DNA of 39,356 bases from Arenicellales bacterium (GTDB lineage: Bacteria > Pseudomonadota > Gammaproteobacteria > Arenicellales > Poriferihabitantaceae), in assembly GCA_028285825.1 (NCBI GenBank), contig JAPYNK010000093.1, forward strand, positions 1-39,356, given 5' to 3'. Shown here piece after piece: positions 8,590 to 17,378 of this stretch. The notes under the pieces were generated by a model. The model saw nothing but the letters and a program-made list of their open reading frames with translations, made no database searches and had not been told where the DNA came from. Within the stretch, counting starts at the first letter, position 1; each line of letters begins with the position of its first letter. The position numbers and the translations under genes were made by a program.

Positions 8590-8988
8590 TTACTCTTGTG
8601 CAGGGTCTGACCCCGATTCTTCAGAATCAGCAGTGTCTTCATCTGGCTCAGGATCGGATTCCGGCCGAGGAAGAGGGACTGAGCTCTTGAAATAGCTGAT
8701 TTTTTCATCAGTGAATTCAATGAAGAGCGTACGGCGAATGACGCTGCCAGTTTCTCCATCCCGAAGAAAGTAATAATAGTCCCAGCGATCGCGGTTGAAG
8801 GGGTCAGTGATCAGTGGTTCCCCCAGAATATCGGCCACTTCTTCCTTGGTCATGCCCAGAACAATCAAGGCGAGCATCTCGTCGGTTAGTTCATTCCCTT
8901 GCTGAATATCGGGTCGATACAGACATCCTGTAGCTGTCATGACCAAGGCAGCCAGAAACAGGCAAATTTTGTGCTTGAGCTTAATCAT
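8590..8988 (-). CDS. bamE: Outer membrane assembly lipoprotein BamE
   Basis: BamE (SmpA/OmlA) is a lipoprotein of the BAM complex that inserts beta-barrel proteins into the outer membrane. The 132-residue precursor has a lipoprotein signal ending in TATGC, with C22 as the lipidated cysteine, then the SmpA/OmlA fold: GMTKEEVADILGEPL, DRWDYYYFLR and IEFTDEKI. The last 30 residues are an acidic, low-complexity tail not needed by the fold. I start at 8988 (MIKLKHK...), which gives the signal peptide; longer starts run back into the acetyltransferase gene. It lies last in a bamE-recN-nadK style block, as in many gammaproteobacteria. Confidence 0.9.
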   Translation of the reverse strand: MIKLKHKICLFLAALVMTATGCLYRPDIQQGNELTDEMLALIVLGMTKEEVADILGEPLITDPFNRDRWDYYYFLRDGETGSVIRRTLFIEFTDEKISYFKSSVPLPRPESDPEPDEDTADSEESGSDPAQE

Positions 8989-8995
8989 TACATGC

Positions 8996-9469
8996 TTATT
9001 GGAGATATTTGACCATTGCGATTTCATCGCAGTTATTGAATTTTCTGCAGTGGACACAGACATTCCAGACTTTTTCGGGTAACAGGGCCATATCAACGAC
9101 CTTGAATTCCAAATCCCGGAAAAATTCAACGACATAAGTCAGAGCCATCAATCGGGTCAAACCCAGCTCAATCGCTTCTTCTTCCAGTTGTTGCACCAGG
9201 CGTTTACCCAGACCATGGTGTTGACAGTCAGGGTGAACTGCAAGACTGCGGACCTCTGCAAGTTCGTGATTATAAATCATCAGTGAGGCACAGGCAGCAA
9301 GGCGTCCATTATCACGAATGATCCGAAAATTCCTCAAGGAATGATAAATGTCAGTGCTGGAACGAGGCAGAAGAATACCGGTTTCCGAATACATCATGAG
9401 AAGTTCCGAAATCTCGGGAACGTCCTCAAGCATTGCCTGCTGAATCGTCAGGTCAGAAAGTGCATTCAT
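8996..9469 (-). CDS. GNAT N-acetyltransferase (short N-acetylglutamate synthase type)
   Basis: The 157-residue protein is a single GNAT domain that would transfer acetyl from acetyl-CoA to an amino group. The acetyl-CoA loop is seen as VHPDCQHHGLGKRL (Q/RxxGxG/A form). The C-terminal part, with ALTYVVEFFRDLEF and a cysteine-rich VCVHCRKFNNCDEIAM, matches stand-alone short ArgA-like acetyltransferases that can make N-acetylglutamate for arginine synthesis. It lacks the amino-acid kinase domain of classical ArgA. Its ATG overlaps the recN stop (ATGA), so the two are translationally coupled, although a metabolic enzyme and a repair protein have no obvious joint task. Confidence 0.8.
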   Translation of the reverse strand: MNALSDLTIQQAMLEDVPEISELLMMYSETGILLPRSSTDIYHSLRNFRIIRDNGRLAACASLMIYNHELAEVRSLAVHPDCQHHGLGKRLVQQLEEEAIELGLTRLMALTYVVEFFRDLEFKVVDMALLPEKVWNVCVHCRKFNNCDEIAMVKYLQ

Positions 9470-11139
9470 ATTGAGCCTGCCGAAATCAGTAGTTGCCTGG
9501 CATGGGTCAGGGTTTGTGAGGTGACTTTCTCCCCGCTTATCATTCTGGCAATTTCTGCTATCCGTTCCTTGTCGGATAATTTACGGATCATGGTTTCAAC
9601 ACCATCGTCTATGCTCTTGGTAACATTGAATTGGTGGTTTCCATGAATGGCAACCTGAGTCAGGTGTGTAACGCAGATGACCTGGCCTCTTTCACCCAGT
9701 TCACGCAGTTTCTGTCCGATGGTGTTTCCCACCTCTCCCCCGATTCCGGTATCGACCTCGTCGAAAATCATGGTCGGCGCACTGGATTCCCAGGCCAGCA
9801 CAACTTGTATGGCCAGTGATATTCTGGATAGTTCCCCGCCAGAAATTGCCCTGTCTAGGGGTTGAGCGGGTATGCCGGGATTCCCAGAAGCCCGGAACTC
9901 AACCGCTTCATTTCCATGTCGCGTGATTCCATCCCCCTTTTCGGGTTTCAAGTGTATTTCAAAGCATCCCCCCTGCATGCCAAGTCCGTGGATTATGGAG
10001 GAAATGTCTTGTTGGAGCTGACTTGAGATCTTGCGCCGATTGGCGGAGATGGTTTCGCAAATCTTGAAATACCGTGAACTTTCCTGTTCCAGCTGCTCCT
10101 TCAATTCTTTGATTTCGGTTTCAGGATGGGCAAGATTATCCAATTGCTTCTCCAGGTTCTTCAGGTGTTCTGCAAGCAGTTCGGGCTGAATCCTGTGCTT
10201 GCGTGACAATGAATGGTATTCAGAGAGTCTGCTTTCAATATATTGCAGGGACTCTGCATCGAGTTCATTGTCATTGATGAGCGGTTCGAGCTGTTTGGAT
10301 GCCTCTGCAATGTTTATCTGTGCCTCGGAGAGCATCTTTCTGACTTCAGCCAACTCGGGGGCAAATTCGATTAACGGGTCAAGCCGGGATACATGCTTGG
10401 TGAGACGATCATTCACACTCTCCGTATCACTACTGTAAAGCTGCTCATGAATATCCAATGCAGCAGAAATGAGTTCGACTTGATGTGCGCCTCGCCGCTG
10501 CCTTGATTCCAGTTCAGTCCATTCACCATCCTTGGGGTCGAATCTCCCGAGCTCATCGAAATGGTGTTTCAGTACCTCGAACTGCTTTTCGTCAGCTTCG
10601 CTTTTCTCCCGGAGATCCCTGATTTTCTGTTTTAGGTCACGAATCTTTTCATAGGATGTGCCGGCCTTGAGTATGATCCCGGTATTTCCGGCCGCTTCAT
10701 CGAGCATATTTCGCTGGACATCTCGCTTGAGAAGCGATAGGTGTTCATGCTGACCATGGATATCGACAAGTAATTCTCCCAGTTCGCGGAGTTGTGAGGC
10801 GGTCGCAGCGTGATTATTGATAAATCCACGGCTTGATCGGCCTTTGCGCAGTATCCTGCGTAAAATGCAGTCCGCCCCGTCATCCATGCCCTGGGCGCAT
10901 AGCCATTCGAATGCAGGGTGATTTTGCGACAGGCTGAACCCCGCCTGGATCGTCGCAGACTCCTGTCCATAACGAATTTGTGATGCGGCCGAACGATCCC
11001 CGAGGAGCACATTGATCGCATCAAGAATTACTGATTTTCCTGAACCGGTCTCTCCGGTTAAGGCAGTAAAGTTCGCTTCAAACTCTATTTCAAGGTTCTC
11101 AACGATTGCGAACTGGCGGATTTCGAGCCAGTCGATCAT
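9466..11139 (-). CDS. recN: DNA repair protein RecN
   Basis: RecN is an SMC-like ATPase used in repair of double-strand breaks. The 557-residue protein has Walker A GETGSGKS at 29-36, long central helices (about 150-370) forming the coiled-coil arm, the ABC signature SGGELSRI, and Walker B IFDEVDTGIGG followed by the LSMC-type C-terminus. Length matches E. coli RecN (about 553). I choose the ATG at 11139 (MIDWLEIRQFAI), the conserved family N-terminus; the frame continues upstream into nadK. It starts two bases after the nadK stop begins, with one base between the genes. No LexA-type box can be placed because nadK lies directly upstream. Confidence 0.95.
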   Translation of the reverse strand: MIDWLEIRQFAIVENLEIEFEANFTALTGETGSGKSVILDAINVLLGDRSAASQIRYGQESATIQAGFSLSQNHPAFEWLCAQGMDDGADCILRRILRKGRSSRGFINNHAATASQLRELGELLVDIHGQHEHLSLLKRDVQRNMLDEAAGNTGIILKAGTSYEKIRDLKQKIRDLREKSEADEKQFEVLKHHFDELGRFDPKDGEWTELESRQRRGAHQVELISAALDIHEQLYSSDTESVNDRLTKHVSRLDPLIEFAPELAEVRKMLSEAQINIAEASKQLEPLINDNELDAESLQYIESRLSEYHSLSRKHRIQPELLAEHLKNLEKQLDNLAHPETEIKELKEQLEQESSRYFKICETISANRRKISSQLQQDISSIIHGLGMQGGCFEIHLKPEKGDGITRHGNEAVEFRASGNPGIPAQPLDRAISGGELSRISLAIQVVLAWESSAPTMIFDEVDTGIGGEVGNTIGQKLRELGERGQVICVTHLTQVAIHGNHQFNVTKSIDDGVETMIRKLSDKERIAEIARMISGEKVTSQTLTHARQLLISAGSI

Positions 11140-11140
11140 G

Positions 11141-12004
11141 CTATCCGTGCCAGCCGAGTTTGTTGTAGAGAGTTTCAAAATAATTGAAACGATCCGATTT
11201 GACCAGCTTCAATTTTCGCTTCGCCCTGCAGATATCAATGATTTCAGACCCGTCAAGCTCCATCAGCATCACGCCGTCCAGGGCTAGATTGGGAGGAAAC
11301 TCGTTCGGTTCAATGTTCGAGATATGGATCTTGTCGGTTTCTGATAGCAATATCGGTCGATTACTCAAGGTGTGCGGGCAGATTGGCGAAAGGCAGATAA
11401 CCGGCAAGTCAGGATAAATGATCGGGCCTCCTGCAGAGAGGGCATAGGCTGTTGACCCGGTTGGTGTTGAAATGATCAGTCCATCACCTCTCGGCTTGGC
11501 CACGTACTGTTCATTGACATGGATACTGAATTCAATCAGGCGTCCCATGTTTCCTTTTGACAGAACAATGTCATTGAGCGCGGTACTCGATAGCACCTTT
11601 TTGCCTTCTCGAAAGACCCTGCACTTGAGCAGGGTACGCTGCTCAACATGAAAATTGCCTTCCAGGATTGAACTGATGGACATTTCGAAATTTGAAATGG
11701 GAATATCGGTCAGAAATCCGAGCCTGCCAAGATTGATGCCAACCGCAGGCACTCCGAATTTTGATAGCTCGCGGGCTACGCTCAACATGGTTCCATCGCC
11801 CCCGACAACAATCGAGAGATCCAGCAGTCTGTCAGGGGGATCATCCTGGTCTTCAAGGCGCATTCCATCAATCTGAGAGGATGTGGTATGGCCCAAATAG
11901 ACGGCCAGATTGTTTTTCTCAAGGAATTTTTTTACATGAGTTACGGCATCAGCGACGCTGTAGTCATTGAATTTTCCAAATAGGCCTATATTTTTAATTT
12001 GCAC
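11141..12004 (-). CDS. nadK: NAD kinase
   Basis: NadK phosphorylates NAD to NADP. The 287-residue protein carries the GGDGT motif (68-72) for phosphate donor and metal binding, the NLGRLGFLT segment, and the substrate-binding TPTGSTAYALSAGGPI near residue 180. Both motifs are intact and length is normal. It is the first gene of the minus-strand block nadK-recN-GNAT-bamE and is divergent from hrcA, with about 186 bases between the two start codons. Confidence 0.95.
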   Translation of the reverse strand: MQIKNIGLFGKFNDYSVADAVTHVKKFLEKNNLAVYLGHTTSSQIDGMRLEDQDDPPDRLLDLSIVVGGDGTMLSVARELSKFGVPAVGINLGRLGFLTDIPISNFEMSISSILEGNFHVEQRTLLKCRVFREGKKVLSSTALNDIVLSKGNMGRLIEFSIHVNEQYVAKPRGDGLIISTPTGSTAYALSAGGPIIYPDLPVICLSPICPHTLSNRPILLSETDKIHISNIEPNEFPPNLALDGVMLMELDGSEIIDICRAKRKLKLVKSDRFNYFETLYNKLGWHG

Positions 12005-12099
12005 GACTTCTGGGCTTGACTCGGTAGAATAGCGTACATTTTACAATCGCATTGCAGATTTTTGGATTATGAATTGCCGAGATCGATCCGGCAAGGCTG

Positions 12100-12105
12100 T
12101 ATAAT
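12100..12105 (+). promoter_or_regulatory. Possible -10 element of hrcA
   Basis: A consensus TATAAT lies 85 bases before the hrcA start. The best -35 candidate, TTGCCG at 12074-12079, is 20 bases away, which is longer than ideal. I found no CIRCE inverted repeat (TTAGCACTC/GAGTGCTAA) here, so autoregulation by HrcA is not supported by the sequence. Confidence 0.4.
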
Positions 12106-12190
12106 TTAATTCGCTGATGATGACAAAGGCGTGGAGTCCGCTTTAACAGGCAGTAAGCGCATCGATAAATTTGTAGTATGGAAGAATTTG

Positions 12191-13249
12191 ATGATTCATT
12201 CAGATCAAATGGTGTTAAGCGAGAGAGCAACCTTTGTTCTTGACAAGCTGGTTCGCCACTATATTGATGATGGTGTGCCAGTAGGCTCAAGAACTCTCTC
12301 CAAACTGCCTGCTCTCGGACTCAGCTCGGCAACAATCCGCAATGTCATGGCTGATCTTGAGGAATGTGGATTCATTCATTCCCCGCACACCTCTTCTGGC
12401 CGCATACCCACTGCAAAAGGGTACCGGTTCTTTATCAACAGCCTGCTTAAGGCGGATTCCATCGACAGCGAGTCTTATCGGGCGATATCCGTGAGATTTG
12501 AGGGGGTTGCGGATCCATCTAGCATTCTGGTGAACGCGGCCGAACTGCTTTCTCAAATAACTTCTTTTGCTGGTATTCTGTCGATGCCTGATGCCCGTTC
12601 AACCTGCATTCGTCAAATCGAGTTCATAAGGCTTTCCAAAAACCGGGTTCTGGCGATTTTGGTAACTGAAGACGGTCAGGTGCAGAATAAGGTGCTGTCA
12701 ACCGAAATTGACTATACCGGTTCGGAGTTGATTGAGGCGGCCAATTATTTCAATCACGAATACAGTTCAAAATGCATATCCGTGGTTCGTCGCAAATTGC
12801 TTGCATTAATGAAGAAGGATCGCAGGCAGATGAAGAGGGAGATATCAACTGCTGTCAGGATGGCTAGCCGGCTGTTTGAACAGGACACAACGGCTTCCGA
12901 GGATGTATTGATCAGTGGAGAGAGCAATCTGCTTTCGATTACTGATTTCACGGAGATGAACCGATTGAAGACACTTTTCGAGACCTTCAGGACCAAGAAA
13001 ATCCTGCTTGACCTGCTTCAAAGCAGCCTGTCTGAGTCAGGAATCACGATCTTCATTGGTGAAGAGTCGGGTATTGAGCCGTTACGCGACTGCAGTCTTA
13101 TTTCGGCACCCTACAGCCAGGATAATCAGGTTGTTGGCGTACTGGGCGTGATCGGTCCCACCCGCATGCATTATGAGGAAGTGATCAATACTGTTGACAT
13201 TACGGCCCAGATTGTCAGCAATGCCTTGAGCATGCAGTATTCCGCATGA
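12191..13249 (+). CDS. hrcA: Heat-inducible transcription repressor HrcA
   Basis: HrcA represses chaperone genes by binding CIRCE operators and is kept active by GroEL. The 352-residue protein has the N-terminal winged helix with PVGSRTLSK and LSSATIRNVMADLEECGFI followed by HTSSGRIPTAKGYRFF, and the GAF-like C-terminal part ending in a GVIGPTRMHYEEVI motif. I start at the ATG at 12191, six bases after GGAAG; other in-frame starts lie upstream and at 12209. In many bacteria grpE follows hrcA; here a DUF1285 gene does. Confidence 0.94.
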   Translation: MIHSDQMVLSERATFVLDKLVRHYIDDGVPVGSRTLSKLPALGLSSATIRNVMADLEECGFIHSPHTSSGRIPTAKGYRFFINSLLKADSIDSESYRAISVRFEGVADPSSILVNAAELLSQITSFAGILSMPDARSTCIRQIEFIRLSKNRVLAILVTEDGQVQNKVLSTEIDYTGSELIEAANYFNHEYSSKCISVVRRKLLALMKKDRRQMKREISTAVRMASRLFEQDTTASEDVLISGESNLLSITDFTEMNRLKTLFETFRTKKILLDLLQSSLSESGITIFIGEESGIEPLRDCSLISAPYSQDNQVVGVLGVIGPTRMHYEEVINTVDITAQIVSNALSMQYSA

Positions 13250-13264
13250 TTCTTCGGTTGAGGC

Positions 13265-13822
13265 ATGGCAGAAGAGACCACTCCGGAAAGCCTTTTTGCG
13301 CAGTATGGGTTGCAAAGGATCTGGCCGATTCACGAATGGTCGCCCACACGGGAGATGGATATTGATCTGTCGATTGATCGATCGGGCAAGTGGTTTTACA
13401 AGGGTTCTGAAATTACCCGGGAGAGGATGCTGAGATTCTTTGCATCCCTGTTGAGTCTTGGAGACGATGGGTATTTTCTGATCACGCCACATGTCAAGTA
13501 TCGGGTATCGGTTGAAGAATGTCCGCTGCTGGCTGTCGATATGGAAGTTCAGGGACAAGACGAACAACTCCAGATCTGCCTGCGAACAAATATGGACGAC
13601 ATTGTCCGGGTTGACAGGGACCATCCGCTTCGCTTTGAACATGACGTGGCTACCGGTCATATTGTGCCGACCGTGCAGGTCAGGGGCAAACTCAAGGCGA
13701 AGCTCACTCGGTCGGTCTACTATCAGCTTGTGGATTTGGCTGTGGAAACACCCCGAGGGTATCCGGATAACGAATCAGATTTTCATGTCTGGAGTAATGG
13801 CGAACGTTTCCAGATGGCTTGA
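13265..13822 (+). CDS. DUF1285 family protein
   Basis: A 185-residue protein of the DUF1285 family, known from proteobacteria and without an established role. The N-terminal part contains PIHEWSPTREMDIDLSI and GKWFYKGSEITRERMLRFFASLL, both typical of the family; the middle has GYFLITPHVKYRV. No signal peptide or membrane segment is visible, so it is probably cytosolic. It starts 15 bases after the hrcA stop on the same strand and is likely cotranscribed with it. Confidence 0.85.
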   Translation: MAEETTPESLFAQYGLQRIWPIHEWSPTREMDIDLSIDRSGKWFYKGSEITRERMLRFFASLLSLGDDGYFLITPHVKYRVSVEECPLLAVDMEVQGQDEQLQICLRTNMDDIVRVDRDHPLRFEHDVATGHIVPTVQVRGKLKAKLTRSVYYQLVDLAVETPRGYPDNESDFHVWSNGERFQMA

Positions 13823-14207
13823 GCGAACGTTTCGTGTTCCATGAGAGTTCGCGGTCTCGCGCAGGGTTTTGCCACGCGGCACTCCGGGGTTTTTGCTGGC
13901 CAGGTGTCCGGTTTCATGAAAGCCTGCAGAATCCAGGTGCAACGGTTGTCAAGAAGTTTTTCGTGCAGCGTCGAAGGAATATTCTGGCGTATATTTTCGT
14001 GGGAATTCTGACGGCGGAACCATGTAAAATACACGATGTCTTCTATACTGGCAGTCATGCCCAGGCTGATTCAGGCATGCGGCTTGGCATGGACAGGTTC
14101 TAAAGCACGAACGCTGAGGTTCTATACTGGCAGGTGGTTGTTTATAAAAAACGGCAAGACTTGAATTATCGACACTCTTGTGGGTTCCCTATTCACACAA
14201 CAATTTC
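13823..14207. other. Upstream region of the aldehyde:ferredoxin oxidoreductase gene
   Basis: About 385 bases without a gene I can support. It contains a 14-base direct repeat, TTCTATACTGGCAG, at 14041-14054 and 14120-14133. Each copy includes TATACT, a possible -10 hexamer, but neither has a good -35 at the right distance. Confidence 0.45.
14041..14133 (+). repeat. Pair of 14-base direct repeats
   Basis: TTCTATACTGGCAG occurs at 14041-14054 and again at 14120-14133, 79 bases apart start to start (about 7.5 helical turns). It precedes the AOR gene by 75 bases. The pair could be tandem promoters or regulator sites; this is inference. Confidence 0.5.
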
Positions 14208-16046
14208 ATGAAGCAAAAAATGAGCTGGCAGAGAAACATTTTACGTGTAGATTTAACCGAGGGGACTGTATCGACAGGGCCTCTGAATATGGAATGGGCC
14301 AACGATTATCTGGGGGCGCGTGGACTGGCTACCCGGTATCTTTACGAGGAAATGGATCCGGCAGTGGATCCTCTCAGTCCTGAAAATGTATTGATTTTCG
14401 CGAATGGTCCATTGGGCGGCACCATGGCGTCAACCAGTGGACGCTATGTTGTAGTGACCAAAGGACCTCTAACCGGTGCCATCGCCTGTTCCAACTCGGG
14501 TGGAAAGTTTGGCGCCGAAATGAAATATGCGGGATTTGATCTCATGATCATTACCGGAAAATCAGAGCGCCCTGTTTATCTGAATATCTCCAACAATAAC
14601 GCTGAAATTTTGCCTGCAGAAGATATCTGGGGCCAAAGTGTCTGGGTTGCCGATGAATGGATACACAGGCAGCACCAGGAGCCTGAAATGAAAATCGCAG
14701 CAATCGGGATTTCTGGAGAACAGGGTGTTCGCTATGCCTGTGTGGTCAATGATCTGCATCGTGCAGCTGGACGATCGGGAGTTGGAGCGGTGATGGGAAG
14801 CAAGAACCTGAAGGCAATTGCGGCTCGTGGATCGCTTGGGGTGAATTGTGAAAACCCGAAGCAGTTCATGTCTGCCATCCAGAAGACCAATGGCATTCTG
14901 CATGGAAGCGGGAATCGACGGGGTTTGGCACGTTATGGCACGCTTGCCATGCTGGACAGCATGCAGGAGTTCGGTGGACTTCCAACCCGAAATTTCCAGG
15001 ATGTGACTTTCAAGGGCGCCGACAACATCAACCATGACTCGGTCACTACGAAAAACCGCAATGGGCATGTCAATCTGATTCGAAATGCGGCCTGTTTTGG
15101 GTGCACAATCGGATGTGGGCGTATCGCACATATCGACCCAAAGCATTTCAGTGTCAAAGACCGCCCCGAATACCACATTGCTTCGGGAGGGCTGGAATAT
15201 GAAACTGCTTTCGCATTTGGTCCTGTTGTTGGCGTTGATGATCTTGATGCATTGACCTTTGCCGGGTTCATGATGAATGAGCATGGCATGGACCCGATCT
15301 CATTCGGGGTTACTCTGGCTGCCGCAATGGAGCTGTATGAACTGGGCGTGATCACCAAAGATCAGACAGATGGGGTTGAACTCCGTTTTGGCAGTGCAGA
15401 GGCATTGGTCACCATGTCTGAGAAGACCGGAAAGCATGAAGGCTTTGGCAGGGACCTGGGCCTGGGTGCAAAACTATTATGTGAAAAATACGGCCGCCCC
15501 GAACTGGCAATGGTTTCCAAGGGGCAGGAGTTTGCAGGTTACGACGGTCGCTCCATGCAGGGGATGGGTCTTGGTTATGCAACCAGCAATCGAGGTGCAT
15601 GTCATTTGAAGCATGATACCTTTGAAGAAGATTACCAGACCCCGGGAACAGTCGGTAAAGCCGAAGCCTGTGCCCGAACCCAGGACTTTGTTGCGATGGT
15701 CGACTCGACCGGCTTGTGCTTGTTTACGACAGGTACGTGGGGGTATGAAGATTTCGCAGCAATGGTTGATGCTGACCTGCCCGGCGAATGGACTGTTGAA
15801 CGTCTTCGTCAGACCGGTGAGAGAATCTGGAATCTCGAGAAATTATTCAATCTGAAGGCGGGGTTAACCAAGGCTGACGACACATTGCCCCCGCGCATTC
15901 TCAGAGAACCGGCTCCCGCAGGATTTAACAAGGGGGGTGTCTGCGAACTGGATGTAATGCTGCCCGAGTACTACAAAATCCGAGGATGGTCGCAGGAGGG
16001 GATTCCGGGTGCCGATAAATTGGATGATTTAGCCATACAGGCTTGA
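14208..16046 (+). CDS. Aldehyde:ferredoxin oxidoreductase (tungstopterin enzyme)
   Basis: AOR-family enzymes oxidise aldehydes to carboxylic acids, or run in reverse, with a tungsten (or molybdenum) bis-pyranopterin cofactor and ferredoxin as partner. The 612-residue protein shows the family N-terminus (ILRVDLTEGTV), the pterin-binding AGRSGVGAVMGSKNLKAI near 187-204, the GLGYATSNRGACHLK segment near 454-468, and the four [4Fe-4S] ligands C296, C299, C303 (CxxCxxxC) and C504. All expected elements are present. Start is either the ATG at 14208 or at 14220; the second gives MSWQRNILRV, closer to the family N-terminus. No ferredoxin, NADH-coupling subunit or cofactor synthesis gene adjoins it. 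It converges on fabI with a four-base gap. Confidence 0.92.
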   Translation: MKQKMSWQRNILRVDLTEGTVSTGPLNMEWANDYLGARGLATRYLYEEMDPAVDPLSPENVLIFANGPLGGTMASTSGRYVVVTKGPLTGAIACSNSGGKFGAEMKYAGFDLMIITGKSERPVYLNISNNNAEILPAEDIWGQSVWVADEWIHRQHQEPEMKIAAIGISGEQGVRYACVVNDLHRAAGRSGVGAVMGSKNLKAIAARGSLGVNCENPKQFMSAIQKTNGILHGSGNRRGLARYGTLAMLDSMQEFGGLPTRNFQDVTFKGADNINHDSVTTKNRNGHVNLIRNAACFGCTIGCGRIAHIDPKHFSVKDRPEYHIASGGLEYETAFAFGPVVGVDDLDALTFAGFMMNEHGMDPISFGVTLAAAMELYELGVITKDQTDGVELRFGSAEALVTMSEKTGKHEGFGRDLGLGAKLLCEKYGRPELAMVSKGQEFAGYDGRSMQGMGLGYATSNRGACHLKHDTFEEDYQTPGTVGKAEACARTQDFVAMVDSTGLCLFTTGTWGYEDFAAMVDADLPGEWTVERLRQTGERIWNLEKLFNLKAGLTKADDTLPPRILREPAPAGFNKGGVCELDVMLPEYYKIRGWSQEGIPGADKLDDLAIQA

Positions 16047-16050
16047 ACCA

Positions 16051-16854
16051 TTATTGGGTCTGTTCCTGAAGTAGATGCTCACTCAGACTGACGGTGCTGA
16101 ATCCGGCATCCACATAGGTGATCTCGCCGGTGATGCCGGATGCCAGGTCCGAGCATAAAAACGCGGCGGTATTGCCAACCTCGTCGATGGTGACTGCCCG
16201 GCCCAGCGGTGCAACCTTCTGGAAATGACCAAGCATCGACCTGAAGCTCCTGATGCCAGAGGCCGCCAGTGTTCGTATTGGGCCGGCTGATATGGCATTT
16301 ACCCGGATATTTCGACTGCCAACGGATTGAGCCATGTAGCGCACATTTGCTTCGAGACTTGCCTTGGCCAGTCCCATGACATTGTAATTCGGCATGGAAC
16401 GGACGGCACCGAGGTAGCTCAAGGTCAGCATGCTGGCATTTCTTCCCTGCATGAGCGGTAATGCGGCTCTGCCCATGGCAGAGAAGCTGTACGAACTGAT
16501 GTCATGAGCCAACGCAAACCCTTCTCGGGTGATCGAGTCGAGATAGGTTCCATCGAGTTCCTCTCGATTGGCAAATGCAATGCAGTGGACAAGTGCATCG
16601 AGGCCATCCCAGTACTTTCCAAGATGGAGGAATAAATTGTTTATGTCGTCATCGCTTGAGACGTCACAGGGCAGGATGATGTCTGAACCCAGCTGACCGC
16701 CCAGATCAGCAACTCTGGATTTCAGTTTGTCGTTGGGATAGGAAAATGCAAGTTCAGCACCTTGCCGATGCATAGCCTGGGCAATGCCCCATGCGATGGA
16801 TCGGTTATTTGCGATGCCGCAGATTAGTGCTTTTTTTCCTTCAAGAAAGCCCAT
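16051..16854 (-). CDS. fabI: Enoyl-[acyl-carrier-protein] reductase (NADH) FabI
   Basis: FabI performs the last reduction of each fatty acid elongation round. The 267-residue protein matches the family: [13 protein letters not shown] at the NADH-binding N-terminus, the catalytic Y147 and Y157 with K164 (Y-x6-K within YNVMGLAK), [13 protein letters not shown], and the C-terminal [13 protein letters not shown]. Length is normal. It is the only fatty acid synthesis gene here. The start at 16854 is preceded by a weak ribosome-binding stretch. Confidence 0.96.
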   Translation of the reverse strand: MGFLEGKKALICGIANNRSIAWGIAQAMHRQGAELAFSYPNDKLKSRVADLGGQLGSDIILPCDVSSDDDINNLFLHLGKYWDGLDALVHCIAFANREELDGTYLDSITREGFALAHDISSYSFSAMGRAALPLMQGRNASMLTLSYLGAVRSMPNYNVMGLAKASLEANVRYMAQSVGSRNIRVNAISAGPIRTLAASGIRSFRSMLGHFQKVAPLGRAVTIDEVGNTAAFLCSDLASGITGEITYVDAGFSTVSLSEHLLQEQTQ

Positions 16855-17201
16855 GTTCAGGTCAGATGGATTGATTCGTGACTGACAATAACAGCAGGTA
16901 TTCTACACCACCCCTTCGAGATTGACAGAGAGGATGGAGTGTTTCCCGGACGTGGAGTTGCATCAAGTCAACACCCATGATCTGGATTGGCGATACGCTA
17001 GATGTGACCTTGTCGGCAATTATCCGTCCTGTCGCAGGGCGAAACCCTGGGTACAAGGACGTTGCATTTGGCGATTGACCCGCACAGGGGAAAGGTCTGT
17101 TCGACTCATATCCGGGACGGAATCGGAAAAGGGTCGTGGCTCCGTTTGGAAATGACGGACATGTCGCGCAGAAAGGGGTGGCCGAAGACCGCCCCTTCGA
17201 G

Positions 17202-17378
17202 TCATTTATCAGGCCGCAGTCGCTGCCGCGAACCGCTGACACAGGCCGGCTTCAATTTCGCCGGTTCGCCATCGTCGGTCACGTAATCGGTACGGGCTAT
17301 CCACAGAAGGAGTTCCGTCGGGATGGCGACCAGTCTGGAATTCTCGCCAGGCAAGCGGCTTGTTCCAGCCGCTTCCAT
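17202..17378 (-). CDS. Small hypothetical protein (58 aa)
   Basis: A 58-residue frame on the minus strand starts with ATG at 17378 preceded by AAGAGGAC, the best Shine-Dalgarno match in this region, and ends at 17202. Its codons strongly prefer G or C at the third position and it reads ...PTELLLWIARTDYVTDD... I do not recognise the sequence. It overlaps the longer decayed frame in another phase. It may be a real small gene, or the 3' part of the broken gene upstream continued after a frameshift. Confidence 0.35.
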   Translation of the reverse strand: MEAAGTSRLPGENSRLVAIPTELLLWIARTDYVTDDGEPAKLKPACVSGSRQRLRPDK

